Origin: Promicromonospora iranensis
GTDB taxonomy: Bacteria; Actinomycetota; Actinomycetes; Actinomycetales; Cellulomonadaceae
DNA length: 64,000 nt
NCBI RefSeq assembly: GCF_028994805.1
Contig: NZ_JAJQQP010000004.1
Location: forward strand, 248,001 to 312,000
Direction: 5' to 3'
In this document: one piece after another, positions 14,001 to 22,248 of the stretch
Layout of the letters: each line of letters begins with the position of its first letter
How positions within the stretch are numbered: position 1 is the first letter of the stretch
Position numbers and translations under genes: made by a program
The notes under the pieces: generated by a model
The model's database searches: none
What the model saw: only the letters and a program-made list of their open reading frames with translations
Told to the model about the DNA's origin: nothing

Positions 14001-14393
14001 TCAGTAGCCCCAGGCGTGGAAGGACTCGATCTCCATCCACGCGTCGAACCGGGGGCTCTCGCGGTCCGGGTACGGGTTGCCCCCGTAGTGGATCGAGAGC
14101 CGGTCGATGCCGGCCAGGCCCTCGTCCGGCGTGATCGTCACGCGGCCCTGGATGCTGATGTGGCGGTACCAGCTGTCGCCGTCGAGCACCGTGAGGGAGA
14201 CGCGCGGGTCCGCGCGCAGGTGCTCGAGGCGCTTGCGGGTGCCGTCAAGGTTCAGCAGCACCCGGCCGTCGTCGTACAGGTACCAGGTCGCGACGGACAC
14301 GGGTGCGCCGTCGGGCCGGACGGTCGCCATGACGGCGGGGTTGGGCTGCGCGAGGACGCGCGCGATGTGCTCGGGGACCGGGGGCGTGGCCAC
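14001..14393 (-). CDS. PPOX-class flavin/F420-dependent oxidoreductase
   Basis: A 130-residue split-barrel protein related to pyridoxamine phosphate oxidase, of the small actinobacterial class that binds F420 or FMN. Visible family features are NPAVMATVRPDGAPVSVATWY, the strand GRVLLNLDGTRKRLEHLRADPRVSLTV, and YRHISIQGRV. The open frame extends far upstream to 14780, but GTG 14393 has a strong GAAGGAG ribosome site and begins at the domain (MATPPVPEHIARVL). Substrate unknown. Confidence 0.88.
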   Translation of the reverse strand: MATPPVPEHIARVLAQPNPAVMATVRPDGAPVSVATWYLYDDGRVLLNLDGTRKRLEHLRADPRVSLTVLDGDSWYRHISIQGRVTITPDEGLAGIDRLSIHYGGNPYPDRESPRFDAWMEIESFHAWGY

Positions 14394-14431
14394 TGTGTGC
14401 TCCTTCGACGTCGGACGGTCCGAGCAGCCAA

Positions 14432-15919
14432 TCAGGTATCGAGGCTCAGGCCAAGCGCATCGAGCGACCGGAGCAGCATGTCGCGCCGCCCGCCCTGGTG
14501 GTCCGCCCGGTCCAGGGCCGTGCGGACGGCATGGATCCCTGCCGCCGCCACCGGCTCCGGCGGGAACGGCACCGGCGCCCGTCGCACCGTCCGGAGCGCG
14601 GTGCGCTCGGTGCCTGGCGAGCCGTCCAGGACGTCGAACCGGTCGAGCATCACCTGCGCGGCGAAGTGGCTGCCGGCGACGCCGAGCCCTGCGAGACCGG
14701 CCGCGTGCTGGATACGGCCGCCCGCCGTCCGGCCGAACCAGACGCCGGGCCGGGTGGGCATGTCGATCGCACCCGACCACCGGTGCGTCAGCCGGAGGCC
14801 CTCCAGCTGCGGGAACGTCGTCAGCAGGTGCTCGGCCAGCCGCCGGAACGTCTCGGGCCGGTCCTCGTGCGCCCTGCTCACCCGGCCGCCGCGCGGGTAG
14901 CCGGCGTCGTACCCGCCGAAGACGATCCGGTCGTCCGCGGTCAGGCGGTAGCGGTGGGACCGGTTCGCCAGGTCGGTGAGACCTTGCCGCCCGCGCCAGC
15001 CGACGGCGCCCAGCAGGTCGGCGGGCAGCGGCTCCGTGGCGACCGCAGAGACGTAGAGGGGCACCGTGTGCCTGCGGTAGTGCGGCAGCAGGGGCGGGAA
15101 GGCGCTGGTCCCGAGCAGCACACGTGCGGCCCGCACGGTCGCCTCCCCGGTGCGGGAGAGCGTGTGCAGGACGGCGTCGTCGTGCGCGCGGCCGGGAGGG
15201 GTCAGCCCGGTCACCCGGGTCTGCTCGAAGATCTCCACACCGAGCTCGCTCGCGGCCCGCGCCAGCTCGGTGGCCAGCCGCGCGGGATGCACCAGTGCGG
15301 CGGCGTCGGGCCGGACGAGGCCCGCCTCATAGGTAGGGCTCGCGATCTCGGCCCGGACCTTCGCCCGGTCGAGGAACGTGTGCGGGAGGCCCTCGCGCGC
15401 GGCCCGGGCGGCGGCGTCGAGCAGCCAGTCGATCTGGTGCGGCTCGGTCGCGAGGTCGACTACGCCCGTGCGTTCCCACTGGCAGTCCAGGCCCAGGGTG
15501 TCCACCGCCGTCCCGATGGCCGCCAGGTTCTCCTGGCCGAGGCGGGCCAGGAGGCCGGGATCGTCGGGGCGGCCCGGCACGTCCGGCGGGCGGCCGCCCT
15601 CGTGTCCGTGCGCGAGCCGCGCACCGCAGAACCCGCCGTTCCGGCCGGACGCCGCCCACCCCACCGACCTGGCCTCGACCAGCACCACCCGCGCACCGGG
15701 ATGACGCTGCTTCGCGCGGAGCGCCGACCACAGCCCCGTGTAGCCGCCGCCGACCACCGCGATGTCGGCCCGGGTCGAGGCCGACAGTGCGGGGTAGGTG
15801 GCGCGCTCACCCAGGTCGTCCAGCCAGAACACCGCGTGCCGCGTCCCGCCCAGGGCGTGGTCGACGACCGACCTGGCCGGGACGTTGCGCTCAAAGACGG
15901 TCTGCAGGAGACGAGCCAT
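14432..15919 (-). CDS. FAD-dependent oxidoreductase, DAO (glycine/D-amino-acid oxidase) family
   Basis: A 495-residue flavoenzyme. The dinucleotide-binding loop VVGGGYTGLWSALRAKQRHP lies around residue 55, followed by VVLVEA and SGRNGGFCGARLAHG, a signature of DadA/OrdL/PuuB-like amine oxidases. The C-terminal half has FGGYDAGYPRGG and a GAIDMPTRPG segment near the end of the FAD domain. It probably oxidises a primary or secondary amine (amino acid, polyamine or sarcosine-like), transferring electrons to O2 or an acceptor; the exact substrate is not evident. It is a single gene on the minus strand. Confidence 0.85.
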   Translation of the reverse strand: MARLLQTVFERNVPARSVVDHALGGTRHAVFWLDDLGERATYPALSASTRADIAVVGGGYTGLWSALRAKQRHPGARVVLVEARSVGWAASGRNGGFCGARLAHGHEGGRPPDVPGRPDDPGLLARLGQENLAAIGTAVDTLGLDCQWERTGVVDLATEPHQIDWLLDAAARAAREGLPHTFLDRAKVRAEIASPTYEAGLVRPDAAALVHPARLATELARAASELGVEIFEQTRVTGLTPPGRAHDDAVLHTLSRTGEATVRAARVLLGTSAFPPLLPHYRRHTVPLYVSAVATEPLPADLLGAVGWRGRQGLTDLANRSHRYRLTADDRIVFGGYDAGYPRGGRVSRAHEDRPETFRRLAEHLLTTFPQLEGLRLTHRWSGAIDMPTRPGVWFGRTAGGRIQHAAGLAGLGVAGSHFAAQVMLDRFDVLDGSPGTERTALRTVRRAPVPFPPEPVAAAGIHAVRTALDRADHQGGRRDMLLRSLDALGLSLDT

Positions 15920-15987
15920 GCCGCGAACCTAGCCAAAGCGTGGTGACTGCCGGTTTCGCCAGGATGAGCGGCAGATGACAGTGCAGG

Positions 15988-16857
15988 TCAGGCACCGAGG
16001 CAGATCGTCTCGTAGCCGCGCTGGGCGTCGAAGCCGAGCTCGATCTCGTCCTTGGTCCCCTCGGGGCACTCGTTGCCGCCGACCGTGAGGCCGGCGACCT
16101 CGCGCGCGCCGTCGGACGAGCACACCACCTCGCGGCCGTCCTTGTCCACGCAGTCGCCGATCAGGAGCTGGCCGCCGCCCATCCCGGGGTCTCCCGGATG
16201 GTCGTCGGACAGGTTGCGTGCGCAGACCACCTGGGTGTCCCCGCCGGCGTTCCCGTCCTTCTGGAAGACGACGTCGGTCCCGCTCGGGCAGTGCGCCTGG
16301 CCCACCGACACCGCGTCCTGGATCTCGAGGACCGTGACGGTGGCCGCGGCGTCGTCGCAGGGCAGCGGACGGTAGCTGTCCGCGGCACCTCCGGTGTCCG
16401 CGGCCGCCGCGTCCGGCCCGGCGCACGAGTCGACCGCCCAGATCGCCGTGTTCTCCTCGGTACCGTCCGGCCCGAAGAAGTAGATGCCGACGGCGACGAT
16501 GACACCCGCGGCGACGAGGAACGCGACGACCGCCCAGATCCAGTCCCGCCTGCCGGATCTTCTGCGACCGCCGTCGCCGCCGCCGGTCCCGGCGGGGTCC
16601 GCGGACCGGTCGGGAGCCGACGGCACCTGGCCCGACCCGGGGCGCGCGGGGAACTGACCGGACCGGGCCGGGGTTGCGGGGAACGGGCCGGGCTGGAACT
16701 GCCCCGACTGCGGTCGGCCACCGTTCCGCGGTGGTTCGTTCGGCGTCCGGCGGGGCTGGCCACCGGTCCACGGTCGGCCGTTCTGGCGGTGCTGGTCTGG
16801 CTGGTGTTCCGGAACAGCTGCGTCCGGTGACACGGGGGAGGGCATGGTCGGCACCAT
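15988..16857 (-). CDS. Membrane-anchored protein with Pro-rich cytoplasmic N-terminus and extracellular Cys-rich domain
   Basis: About 289 residues. The first 105 or so are Pro/Gly/Arg-rich and disordered; one transmembrane helix follows (WIWAVVAFLVAAGVIVAVGI), then an outside domain of about 150 residues with several paired Cys (DSCAGP, PLPCDD, AHCPSG, VVCARN, GDCVDK, VVCSSD, NECPEG, TICLGA). This layout matches actinobacterial LppU/septum-formation-type proteins of unknown function, but I do not recognise a specific family. ATG 16857 or the nearby ATG 16845 could be the start. It is divergent from the glyA leader region. Confidence 0.65.
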   Translation of the reverse strand: MVPTMPSPVSPDAAVPEHQPDQHRQNGRPWTGGQPRRTPNEPPRNGGRPQSGQFQPGPFPATPARSGQFPARPGSGQVPSAPDRSADPAGTGGGDGGRRRSGRRDWIWAVVAFLVAAGVIVAVGIYFFGPDGTEENTAIWAVDSCAGPDAAAADTGGAADSYRPLPCDDAAATVTVLEIQDAVSVGQAHCPSGTDVVFQKDGNAGGDTQVVCARNLSDDHPGDPGMGGGQLLIGDCVDKDGREVVCSSDGAREVAGLTVGGNECPEGTKDEIELGFDAQRGYETICLGA

Positions 16858-17010
16858 AGCGACGTCCGGGTGAATCGCAAAAGGGTCTCAGGTACTTTCG
16901 TTGCAATCTCGCGCCTCATGGTCCGGGACTGGTGCACAGGGCCGGCGTCGGACGGGTACGCGGTGCCGGGCGTCGGCCACGGGTGTCCTGCCGCCGCTGC
17001 TACGATCTTC

Positions 17011-17085
17011 GGGTCGCGACTGGCGTCAGGTGGATCACCACCGGGGAGCGACGAGTCATGCCGACGAGGGGTCGTTCGCCTGGGC
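17011..17085 (+). ncRNA. ZTP riboswitch (pfl motif) aptamer upstream of glyA
   Basis: The segment contains, in order, the conserved blocks of the pfl/ZTP aptamer: CGCGACTGGCG (17015-17025), a short GTGG-loop-CCAC hairpin leading into CCACCGGGGAGCG (17038-17050), and after a variable linker CGCCTGGGC (17077-17085), which forms the pseudoknot. GTCG 17013-17016 can close with CGAC 17049-17052. ZTP riboswitches sense ZMP/ZTP, which accumulate when 10-formyl-THF is short, and switch on one-carbon genes. A TACGAT box at 17001-17006 is a plausible -10 element placing the transcript start at the aptamer. Confidence 0.92.
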
Positions 17086-17118
17086 CCCGGGTCACCTCGT
17101 GAAAGGTGTGCGCCCGGG
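17086..17118 (+). promoter_or_regulatory. Hairpin directly after the ZTP aptamer, likely expression platform
   Basis: CCCGGG (17086-17091) pairs with CCCGGG (17113-17118), and inside it CACCT (17093-17097) pairs with AGGTG (17104-17108). It begins at the base following the aptamer's last conserved block, so the pseudoknot and this stem could exclude each other. No T-run follows, so control by intrinsic termination is uncertain; an effect through RNA folding or Rho is possible. Confidence 0.6.
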
Positions 17119-17188
17119 CAGACATGTCGCGGCGCGTGCGCTTTCCACCGCCGTCCGACAATCCCCGTCCCGCATGAATCGAGGAGCT

Positions 17189-18469
17189 ATGAGCGCATCG
17201 ACTCCCGACCCGCTCTCCACCCCGCTCGCTGAGCTCGACCCCGAGATCGCCGCCGTCCTGGACGGAGAGCTGGCCCGCCAGCGCGACACTCTCGAGATGA
17301 TCGCGTCCGAGAACTTCGTGCCGCGTGCCGTCCTGGAGGCCCAGGGCTCGGTCCTGACGAACAAGTACGCCGAGGGCTACCCCGGCCGCCGCTACTACGG
17401 CGGCTGCGAGCAGGTCGACATCGCGGAGAACCTCGCGATCGCCCGCGCCAAGGACCTGTTCGGCGCCGAGCACGTGAACGTCCAGCCGCACTCCGGTGCC
17501 CAGGCCAACGCGGCTGTGCTGCATGCCCTGATCAACGCCGGTGACAAGATCCTCGGCCTCGAGCTGGCCCACGGTGGCCACCTCACGCACGGCATGAAGA
17601 TCAACTTCAGCGGCAAGCTGTACGACGTCGGCGCCTACGGCGTGGACCCGCAGTCCTACCGCATCGAGATGGACGAGGTCCGCAAGAAGGCGCTGGAGCA
17701 CCGGCCCGACGTCATCATCGCCGGCTGGTCCGCCTACCCGCGCCAGCTCGACTTCGCGGCGTTCCGCGAGGTCGCCGATGAGGTCGGCGCCAAGCTGTGG
17801 GTGGACATGGCGCACTTCGCCGGCCTCGTCGCGGCAGGGCTGCACCCGTCGCCCGTGCCGTACGCCGACGTCGTCTCCTCGACCGTGCACAAGACGATCG
17901 GCGGACCGCGCTCCGGCTTCATCCTCTCCAAGGAGGAGTACGCCAAGAAGATCAACTCCGCCGTGTTCCCCGGCCAGCAGGGCGGACCGCTCATGCACGT
18001 GATCGCCGCCAAGGCGGTCTCGTTCAAGGTCGCGGCGACCGAGTCGTTCAAGGACCGCCAGGAGCGCACGCTGCGTGGCGCCTCCATCATCGCGGAGCGG
18101 CTGTCGCAGCCCGACGTCGCGGCGGCCGGCGCGTCCGTGCTGACCGGCGGCACCGACGTGCACCTGGTGCTCGTGGACCTGCGGAACTCGGACCTCGACG
18201 GCCAGCAGGCCGAAGACCTCCTGCACGCGGCCGGGATCACCGTGAACCGCAACGCCGTCCCGTTCGACCCGCGCCCGCCGCGCGTCACCTCGGGCCTGCG
18301 GATCGGTACGCCGGCGCTCGCCACGCGCGGGTTCGACGATGCCGAGTTCACCGAGGTCGCCGACATCATCGCGACGGCCCTCAAGGACGGCGCCGCCACG
18401 GACGTGGACGCCCTCTCGACGCGGGTAGCCAAGCTGACGGCCCAGTTCCCCCTGTACCCGGGTCTCTGA
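17189..18469 (+). CDS. glyA: Serine hydroxymethyltransferase
   Basis: A 426-residue PLP enzyme that interconverts serine and THF with glycine and 5,10-methylene-THF. The active-site lysine is K235 in [11 protein letters not shown]; other hallmarks are [29 protein letters not shown] and the [13 protein letters not shown]-site segment. The ATG at 17189 has a GAGGAG ribosome site; the longer open frame upstream overlaps the riboswitch and is not used. It is followed by folD after 81 bp, so the two enzymes acting on adjacent steps probably form one transcript under ZTP-riboswitch control. Confidence 0.97.
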   Translation: MSASTPDPLSTPLAELDPEIAAVLDGELARQRDTLEMIASENFVPRAVLEAQGSVLTNKYAEGYPGRRYYGGCEQVDIAENLAIARAKDLFGAEHVNVQPHSGAQANAAVLHALINAGDKILGLELAHGGHLTHGMKINFSGKLYDVGAYGVDPQSYRIEMDEVRKKALEHRPDVIIAGWSAYPRQLDFAAFREVADEVGAKLWVDMAHFAGLVAAGLHPSPVPYADVVSSTVHKTIGGPRSGFILSKEEYAKKINSAVFPGQQGGPLMHVIAAKAVSFKVAATESFKDRQERTLRGASIIAERLSQPDVAAAGASVLTGGTDVHLVLVDLRNSDLDGQQAEDLLHAAGITVNRNAVPFDPRPPRVTSGLRIGTPALATRGFDDAEFTEVADIIATALKDGAATDVDALSTRVAKLTAQFPLYPGL

Positions 18470-18479
18470 CAATTCCGTT

Positions 18480-18534
18480 GAGTGCTGGGTATTTGTCGAG
18501 CTGAACGCGCTCGGACCACAAATACCCAGCACTC
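18480..18534 (+). repeat. Intercistronic hairpin between glyA and folD
   Basis: Perfect 17-nt inverted arms at 18480-18496 and 18518-18534 flank a 21-nt loop that holds a smaller CGAGC/GCTCG stem. The hairpin lies 10 bp after the glyA stop and ends just before the folD ribosome site (GGGAGG, about 18540-18545). It could be an attenuator, an RNA processing site or a stabilising stem that sets the folD level relative to glyA. Confidence 0.8.
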
Positions 18535-18550
18535 ATCGAGGGAGGTACGC

Positions 18551-19444
18551 ATGAGTGCACAGATTCTCGACGGGAAAGCTACCGCCGCGTCGATCAAGGC
18601 GGAGCTGAAGGAGCGCGTCACGGCGCTCCGTGAGCGTGGTGTGGTGCCCGGGCTGGGCACCCTCCTGGTCGGCGACGACCCGGGCTCGCAGTGGTACGTG
18701 GCGGGCAAGCACCGCGACTGCGCCGAGGTCGGCATCGCGTCGATCCGGGAGGACCTCCCGGCCGACGCCACGCAGGAGGACATCGAGGCCGCGGTGAGTC
18801 GCCTGAACGAGGACCCGGCGTGCACCGGGTACATCGTCCAGCTGCCGCTGCCGAAGGGCATCGACACCAACCGGGTGCTCGAGCTCGTCGACCCCGACAA
18901 GGACGCCGACGGCCTGCACCCCACCAACCTGGGGCGGCTGGTGCTGCGGGTCAACGAGGAGATCACCTCCTCGCTCCCGTGCACCCCGCGCGGCATCATC
19001 GAGCTCGTGGAGCGGCACGGCATCAAGCTCGCGGGCAAGGAGATCGTGGTGCTCGGCCGCGGCGTCACCGTCGGTCGCCCGATCGGCCTCCTGCTCACGC
19101 GGCGCGCCGTGAACGCCACGGTCACCCTGACGCACACCGGCACGCAGGACCTCGCCGGCCTGGTCAGGCGGGCCGACGTCGTCGTGGCCGCCGCGGGCGT
19201 CAAGGGCATCGTCTCCGGTGACATGGTGAAGCCGGGCGCCGTGCTGATCGACGTCGGCGTCTCGCGCGAGACCGACCCGGAGACGGGCAAGTCGCGCGTG
19301 GTGGGCGACGTGTCGCCCGAAGCCGCGGAGATCGCGGGCTGGGTGTCGCCCAACCCGGGCGGCGTCGGTCCGATGACGCGGGCGATGCTGCTGGCGAACG
19401 TGGTGGAGTCGGCGGAGCGGGCGCTCGACGTTCCGGCTGCCTAG
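18551..19444 (+). CDS. folD: Bifunctional methylene-THF dehydrogenase / methenyl-THF cyclohydrolase
   Basis: A 297-residue enzyme that converts 5,10-methylene-THF to 10-formyl-THF in two steps. Family motifs are visible: [13 protein letters not shown] (catalytic Lys and Tyr region), [41 protein letters not shown], the nucleotide-binding [13 protein letters not shown] and the late [16 protein letters not shown] 18551 follows a strong GGGAGG ribosome site; the open frame extends upstream into the hairpin but that part is not protein-like. It lies downstream of glyA and is probably co-transcribed with it. Confidence 0.97.
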   Translation: MSAQILDGKATAASIKAELKERVTALRERGVVPGLGTLLVGDDPGSQWYVAGKHRDCAEVGIASIREDLPADATQEDIEAAVSRLNEDPACTGYIVQLPLPKGIDTNRVLELVDPDKDADGLHPTNLGRLVLRVNEEITSSLPCTPRGIIELVERHGIKLAGKEIVVLGRGVTVGRPIGLLLTRRAVNATVTLTHTGTQDLAGLVRRADVVVAAAGVKGIVSGDMVKPGAVLIDVGVSRETDPETGKSRVVGDVSPEAAEIAGWVSPNPGGVGPMTRAMLLANVVESAERALDVPAA

Positions 19445-19450
19445 CGCAGG

Positions 19451-19538
19451 CCGCCGAACGTAGGAGTAGTCGCCGCATGGATCCGCATCAAGCGACCGAG
19501 CCTACGTTCGGCGGACAGGGCGACTGCTCCTACGTTCG
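19451..19538 (+). repeat. Two mutually exclusive hairpins after folD
   Basis: The segment 19451-19474 can pair with either of two downstream partners: 19451-19464 with 19501-19514 (14 nt, perfect) or 19455-19474 with 19519-19538 (20 nt, one mismatch). The two pairings share the CGAACGTAGG stretch, so only one can form at a time. It lies 6 bp after the folD stop; a terminator with an alternative fold, or a duplicated hairpin arm, would both explain it. Confidence 0.75.
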
Positions 19539-19613
19539 CCAGTGCATCGAGCGGTGCACGCGACGGCCGAATTCCGCCAGATCCGCACGCCTGCCGGCGT
19601 GCAGGCTGGTGGC

Positions 19614-20249
19614 ATGCACAGGACGATCGACCTCAAGGTCATGTACTTCGGCACGCCGGTCGTGCTCATCTCGACGCGGAACCCCGACGGGTCGGCGAAC
19701 ATCGCGCCCATGTCGTCCGCGTGGTGGCTGGGCGACCACTGCGTGCTGGGCCTGGGCGACTCCGCCCAGACAGCCGCGAACCTGCACCGCGAACGCGAGT
19801 GCGTGCTGAACCTGGTCCCGTCCGACATGGTCGAGGTCGTGGACCGGCTGGCGCTCACCACGGGGAAGCCCGAGCTGTCGCCGCGCAAGGCGGCGATGGG
19901 GTACGAGTTCGTCCGGGACAAGTTCGGCCGGGCCGGCCTCACGGAGCAGACGTCCGACCTGGTGGAGGCGCCGCGTGTGGCCGAGTGCCCGGTGCAGCTC
20001 GAGTGCGCACTGGTCCAGGAGACACCGCTCGGCCTGCCGGGCGCCGGGGCGGCGGTCTTCCAGGTCCACGTGCTGCGCAGCCATGTCGCCGAGGAGCTGG
20101 TGATCCCCGGGACGCAGCACGTGGACCCGGTGGGCTGGGACCCGCTGATCATGAAGTTCTGCGATTTCTTCGGCGGCGGCTCGGTGGTCAGCCCGTCCCG
20201 CCTGGCCGAGGCCTGGGAGATGCCGCACTCCCCGGTGGTCACGCACTGA
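19614..20249 (+). CDS. Flavin-reductase-like domain protein
   Basis: A 211-residue protein of the FMN-binding split-barrel flavin reductase group. The N-terminal part (LKVMYFGTPVVLISTRNPDGSANIAPMSSAWWLGD) and the following ARG-rich strand-turns match the DIM6/NTAB-like domain that binds FMN and reduces flavin or is part of a two-component oxygenase. ATG 19614 is chosen over an in-frame start at 19542, which would overlap the hairpin region. It stands alone; function beyond flavin binding is inferred. Confidence 0.8.
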   Translation: MHRTIDLKVMYFGTPVVLISTRNPDGSANIAPMSSAWWLGDHCVLGLGDSAQTAANLHRERECVLNLVPSDMVEVVDRLALTTGKPELSPRKAAMGYEFVRDKFGRAGLTEQTSDLVEAPRVAECPVQLECALVQETPLGLPGAGAAVFQVHVLRSHVAEELVIPGTQHVDPVGWDPLIMKFCDFFGGGSVVSPSRLAEAWEMPHSPVVTH

Positions 20250-20352
20250 CACGTGGGACGCCGCGATGCTCCGGCCGATGAGTTTCCGGAGGGCGCGGGG
20301 TCGATCCAGATGACGGGGCCGACGACGGTCCCCACCGACTCAGGAGGACACG

Positions 20353-20835
20353 ATGGCTACCGTTCGAGCACATCTCTGGTTCGCGGACAACAACGCCGGT
20401 GAGGCCGCCGCGTTCTACGCCGAGCACATCCCCGGCTCGTCGGTGGACAGCGTCGTGAAGGCGCCGGAGAACGCGCCGGGTGCCGAGGCGGGCACCGATT
20501 TCGTCGTGCAGTTCACGGTGGCCGGCGTGCCGGTCACCGGGCTGAACGCCGGTCCGCACGTCAGGCTGAACGAGGCGTTCTCGTTCTACCTGTCCGTGCA
20601 GGGCCAGGAGGAGGTCGACCACTACTGGGACCTCCTGACCGCCGACGGCGGCGAGCCCGGCGCGTGCGGCTGGTGCAAGGACAGGTTCGGCGTCTCGTGG
20701 CAGGTCATCCCCCAAGAGCTCGAGCGGCTCTCCGGTACCTACTCGACCCCTGCCGAGATCGCCACGATGAACGCGATGCTCACGATGGGCAAGATCGACG
20801 TCGCGGCGCTGCAGGCGGCTCACGACGGGGCGTGA
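20353..20835 (+). CDS. VOC-family protein (PhnB / 3-demethylubiquinone methyltransferase-like)
   Basis: A 160-residue vicinal-oxygen-chelate fold protein of the PhnB-like type. Features: LWFADNNAGEAAAFYAEHIPGS at the start, VQFTVAGVPVTGLNAGP, VQGQEEVDHYWDLLTADGGEPGACGWCKDRFGVSWQVIP, all typical. A clear CAGGAGG ribosome site precedes ATG 20353. Members may be thiol-transferase or resistance-like proteins, but most have no defined role, so no reaction is assigned. Confidence 0.88.
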   Translation: MATVRAHLWFADNNAGEAAAFYAEHIPGSSVDSVVKAPENAPGAEAGTDFVVQFTVAGVPVTGLNAGPHVRLNEAFSFYLSVQGQEEVDHYWDLLTADGGEPGACGWCKDRFGVSWQVIPQELERLSGTYSTPAEIATMNAMLTMGKIDVAALQAAHDGA

Positions 20836-20883
20836 TCGCACGGGTCGTCGGTGACTGTCAGGGGCGGCCGTTACGCTTTCTCA

Positions 20884-21702
20884 GTGCCTCTGATCGTCGC
20901 CGCCGCCAATGTCAACGGGATCCGCGCCGCCGTCCGCCGCGGCATGGACTCCTGGATCGCCACCCGCACGCCGGACGTGCTGCTGCTGCAGGAGGTGCGT
21001 GCTCCCGACGAGGTGGCCCGCGAGCTGCTCGACGGCTGGCACGTCGCGCACGCCGAGTGCGAGGTCAAGGGGCGCGCCGGGGTCCTCGTGGCCTCCCGCC
21101 TGCCGATCGGCGAGGTGCGGACGGGCCTGGCGGCCTACGGGGCCGACGTCGAGGCCGGCGCCGACACCGGCCGCTGGATCGAGGCCGACGTCGCCCTGCC
21201 CGGCGGCGGGACGTTCACCGCCGTCTCGGCCTACCTGCACTCCGGGTCGACCAATCCGGGCCAGGAGCACACGATGGTGGCCAAGTACGCCTACCTGGAG
21301 AAGGTCACGGCGCGCCTGGCGGAGCTCTCGACGGCGTCGGTACCGGCCGTGGTGGCGGGCGACCTCAACATCGCCCATCAGAACGCGGACATCAAGAACT
21401 GGAAGGGCAACCTGAAGAGCGCCGGCTTCCTGCCGGAGGAGCGGGCCTACGTGACCCGCTGGCTCGACGAGCACGGGTGGGCCGACCTCGGGCGGATGCA
21501 CGGCGGCGACGGGCCCGGCCCGTACACCTGGTGGTCGTGGCGCGGCAAGGCGTACGAGAACGACTCCGGCTGGCGCATCGACTACCAGCTCGCCAACCAG
21601 GCGCTGGCGGCCGCGTGCCGCAAGATCGAGGTCGACCGTGCGCCGACCTACGCCGAGCGCTGGAGCGACCACGCACCGGTCGTGGCCACGTACGAGCTCT
21701 GA
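20884..21702 (+). CDS. xthA: Exodeoxyribonuclease III
   Basis: A 272-residue AP endonuclease / 3'-5' exonuclease of the EEP superfamily that repairs abasic sites. Visible catalytic blocks: NVNGIRAAVRRGM, LLLQEVRA (metal-binding Glu), SAYLHSG, VAGDLNIAHQNADIKNWKGN (Asp/Asn), WWSWRGKAYENDSGWRIDYQL and the final SDHAPV with the catalytic His. GTG 20884 gives the usual short N-terminus; another GTG at 20851 would add 11 residues. The gene stands 48 bp after the VOC gene. Confidence 0.93.
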   Translation: MPLIVAAANVNGIRAAVRRGMDSWIATRTPDVLLLQEVRAPDEVARELLDGWHVAHAECEVKGRAGVLVASRLPIGEVRTGLAAYGADVEAGADTGRWIEADVALPGGGTFTAVSAYLHSGSTNPGQEHTMVAKYAYLEKVTARLAELSTASVPAVVAGDLNIAHQNADIKNWKGNLKSAGFLPEERAYVTRWLDEHGWADLGRMHGGDGPGPYTWWSWRGKAYENDSGWRIDYQLANQALAAACRKIEVDRAPTYAERWSDHAPVVATYEL

Positions 21703-21884
21703 CCGGCACCGCCTGCCGAGGGGCGGTCCCGCCGGGGATGGGCTGCGGCACGACGTGCCAGGCAAGCCTGCCCTATCTCTCTAGAGACGAAACCTGGCCA
21801 GCGCCCTGTGCTGCCCGGTAAGGTCCGGCAACCGACGGACCGCGTCATCGACGGGGCGGGCCGCACCATCGAAGGGACAACGCT

Positions 21885-22148
21885 GTGGGAATCATCGGCT
21901 GGATCCTCATCGGCTTGATCATGGGCGCCATCGCGCGCTCCATCCTGCCCGGCAAGGCCAGGGGCGGCTGGCTCATCACACTGGTCATCGGGGTGCTCGG
22001 GGCCCTGCTGGGCGGATGGCTCGGCGGAGAGCTCTTCGGCGTCCGGACCAACGAGTCCTTCTTCTCCCTGACCACGTGGTTGTGGGCCTTCATCGGATCA
22101 CTGCTCGTGCTGGCCATCTGGGGTGCGGTCACGGGCAGGAAGCGCTGA
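21885..22148 (+). CDS. GlsB/YeaQ/YmgE-type stress response membrane protein
   Basis: A small 87-residue protein with three hydrophobic segments and the Gly-rich pattern GWILIGLIMGAIARSILPGK and GVLGALLGGWLGGELFG of the transglycosylase-associated/GlsB family. It is an inner-membrane protein linked to general stress in other bacteria; its molecular role is unknown. The start is GTG at 21885 after GAAGGGAC. It is monocistronic, followed by a long hairpin and a convergent operon. Confidence 0.9.
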   Translation: MGIIGWILIGLIMGAIARSILPGKARGGWLITLVIGVLGALLGGWLGGELFGVRTNESFFSLTTWLWAFIGSLLVLAIWGAVTGRKR

Positions 22149-22163
22149 CCCGCGCCGATCCGC

Positions 22164-22211
22164 CGCTGGTCGAGCGGGTCGGGACCCAGGTCTCGACCCG
22201 CTCGACCAGCG
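22164..22211. terminator. Bidirectional hairpin, REP-like GGTCTCGAC family
   Basis: Perfect 18-nt arms 22164-22181 and 22194-22211, with further GACC/GGTC pairing in the loop, lie between the convergent GlsB-type gene and the ABC permease. The core GGTCTCGAC is also in the hairpins at 25486-25518 and 50121-50157, which suggests one dispersed intergenic repeat family that also serves as a terminator. Confidence 0.75.
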
Positions 22212-22248
22212 ATGGGCCGACCAGCGACAGGACCGACCCACGGGAAGG

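Noticed and set aside
17189-18469. Start of glyA at the far upstream in-frame codon (16901)
   Set aside because: It would put the riboswitch inside the coding region; ATG 17189 has a strong ribosome site and the normal GlyA N-terminus.
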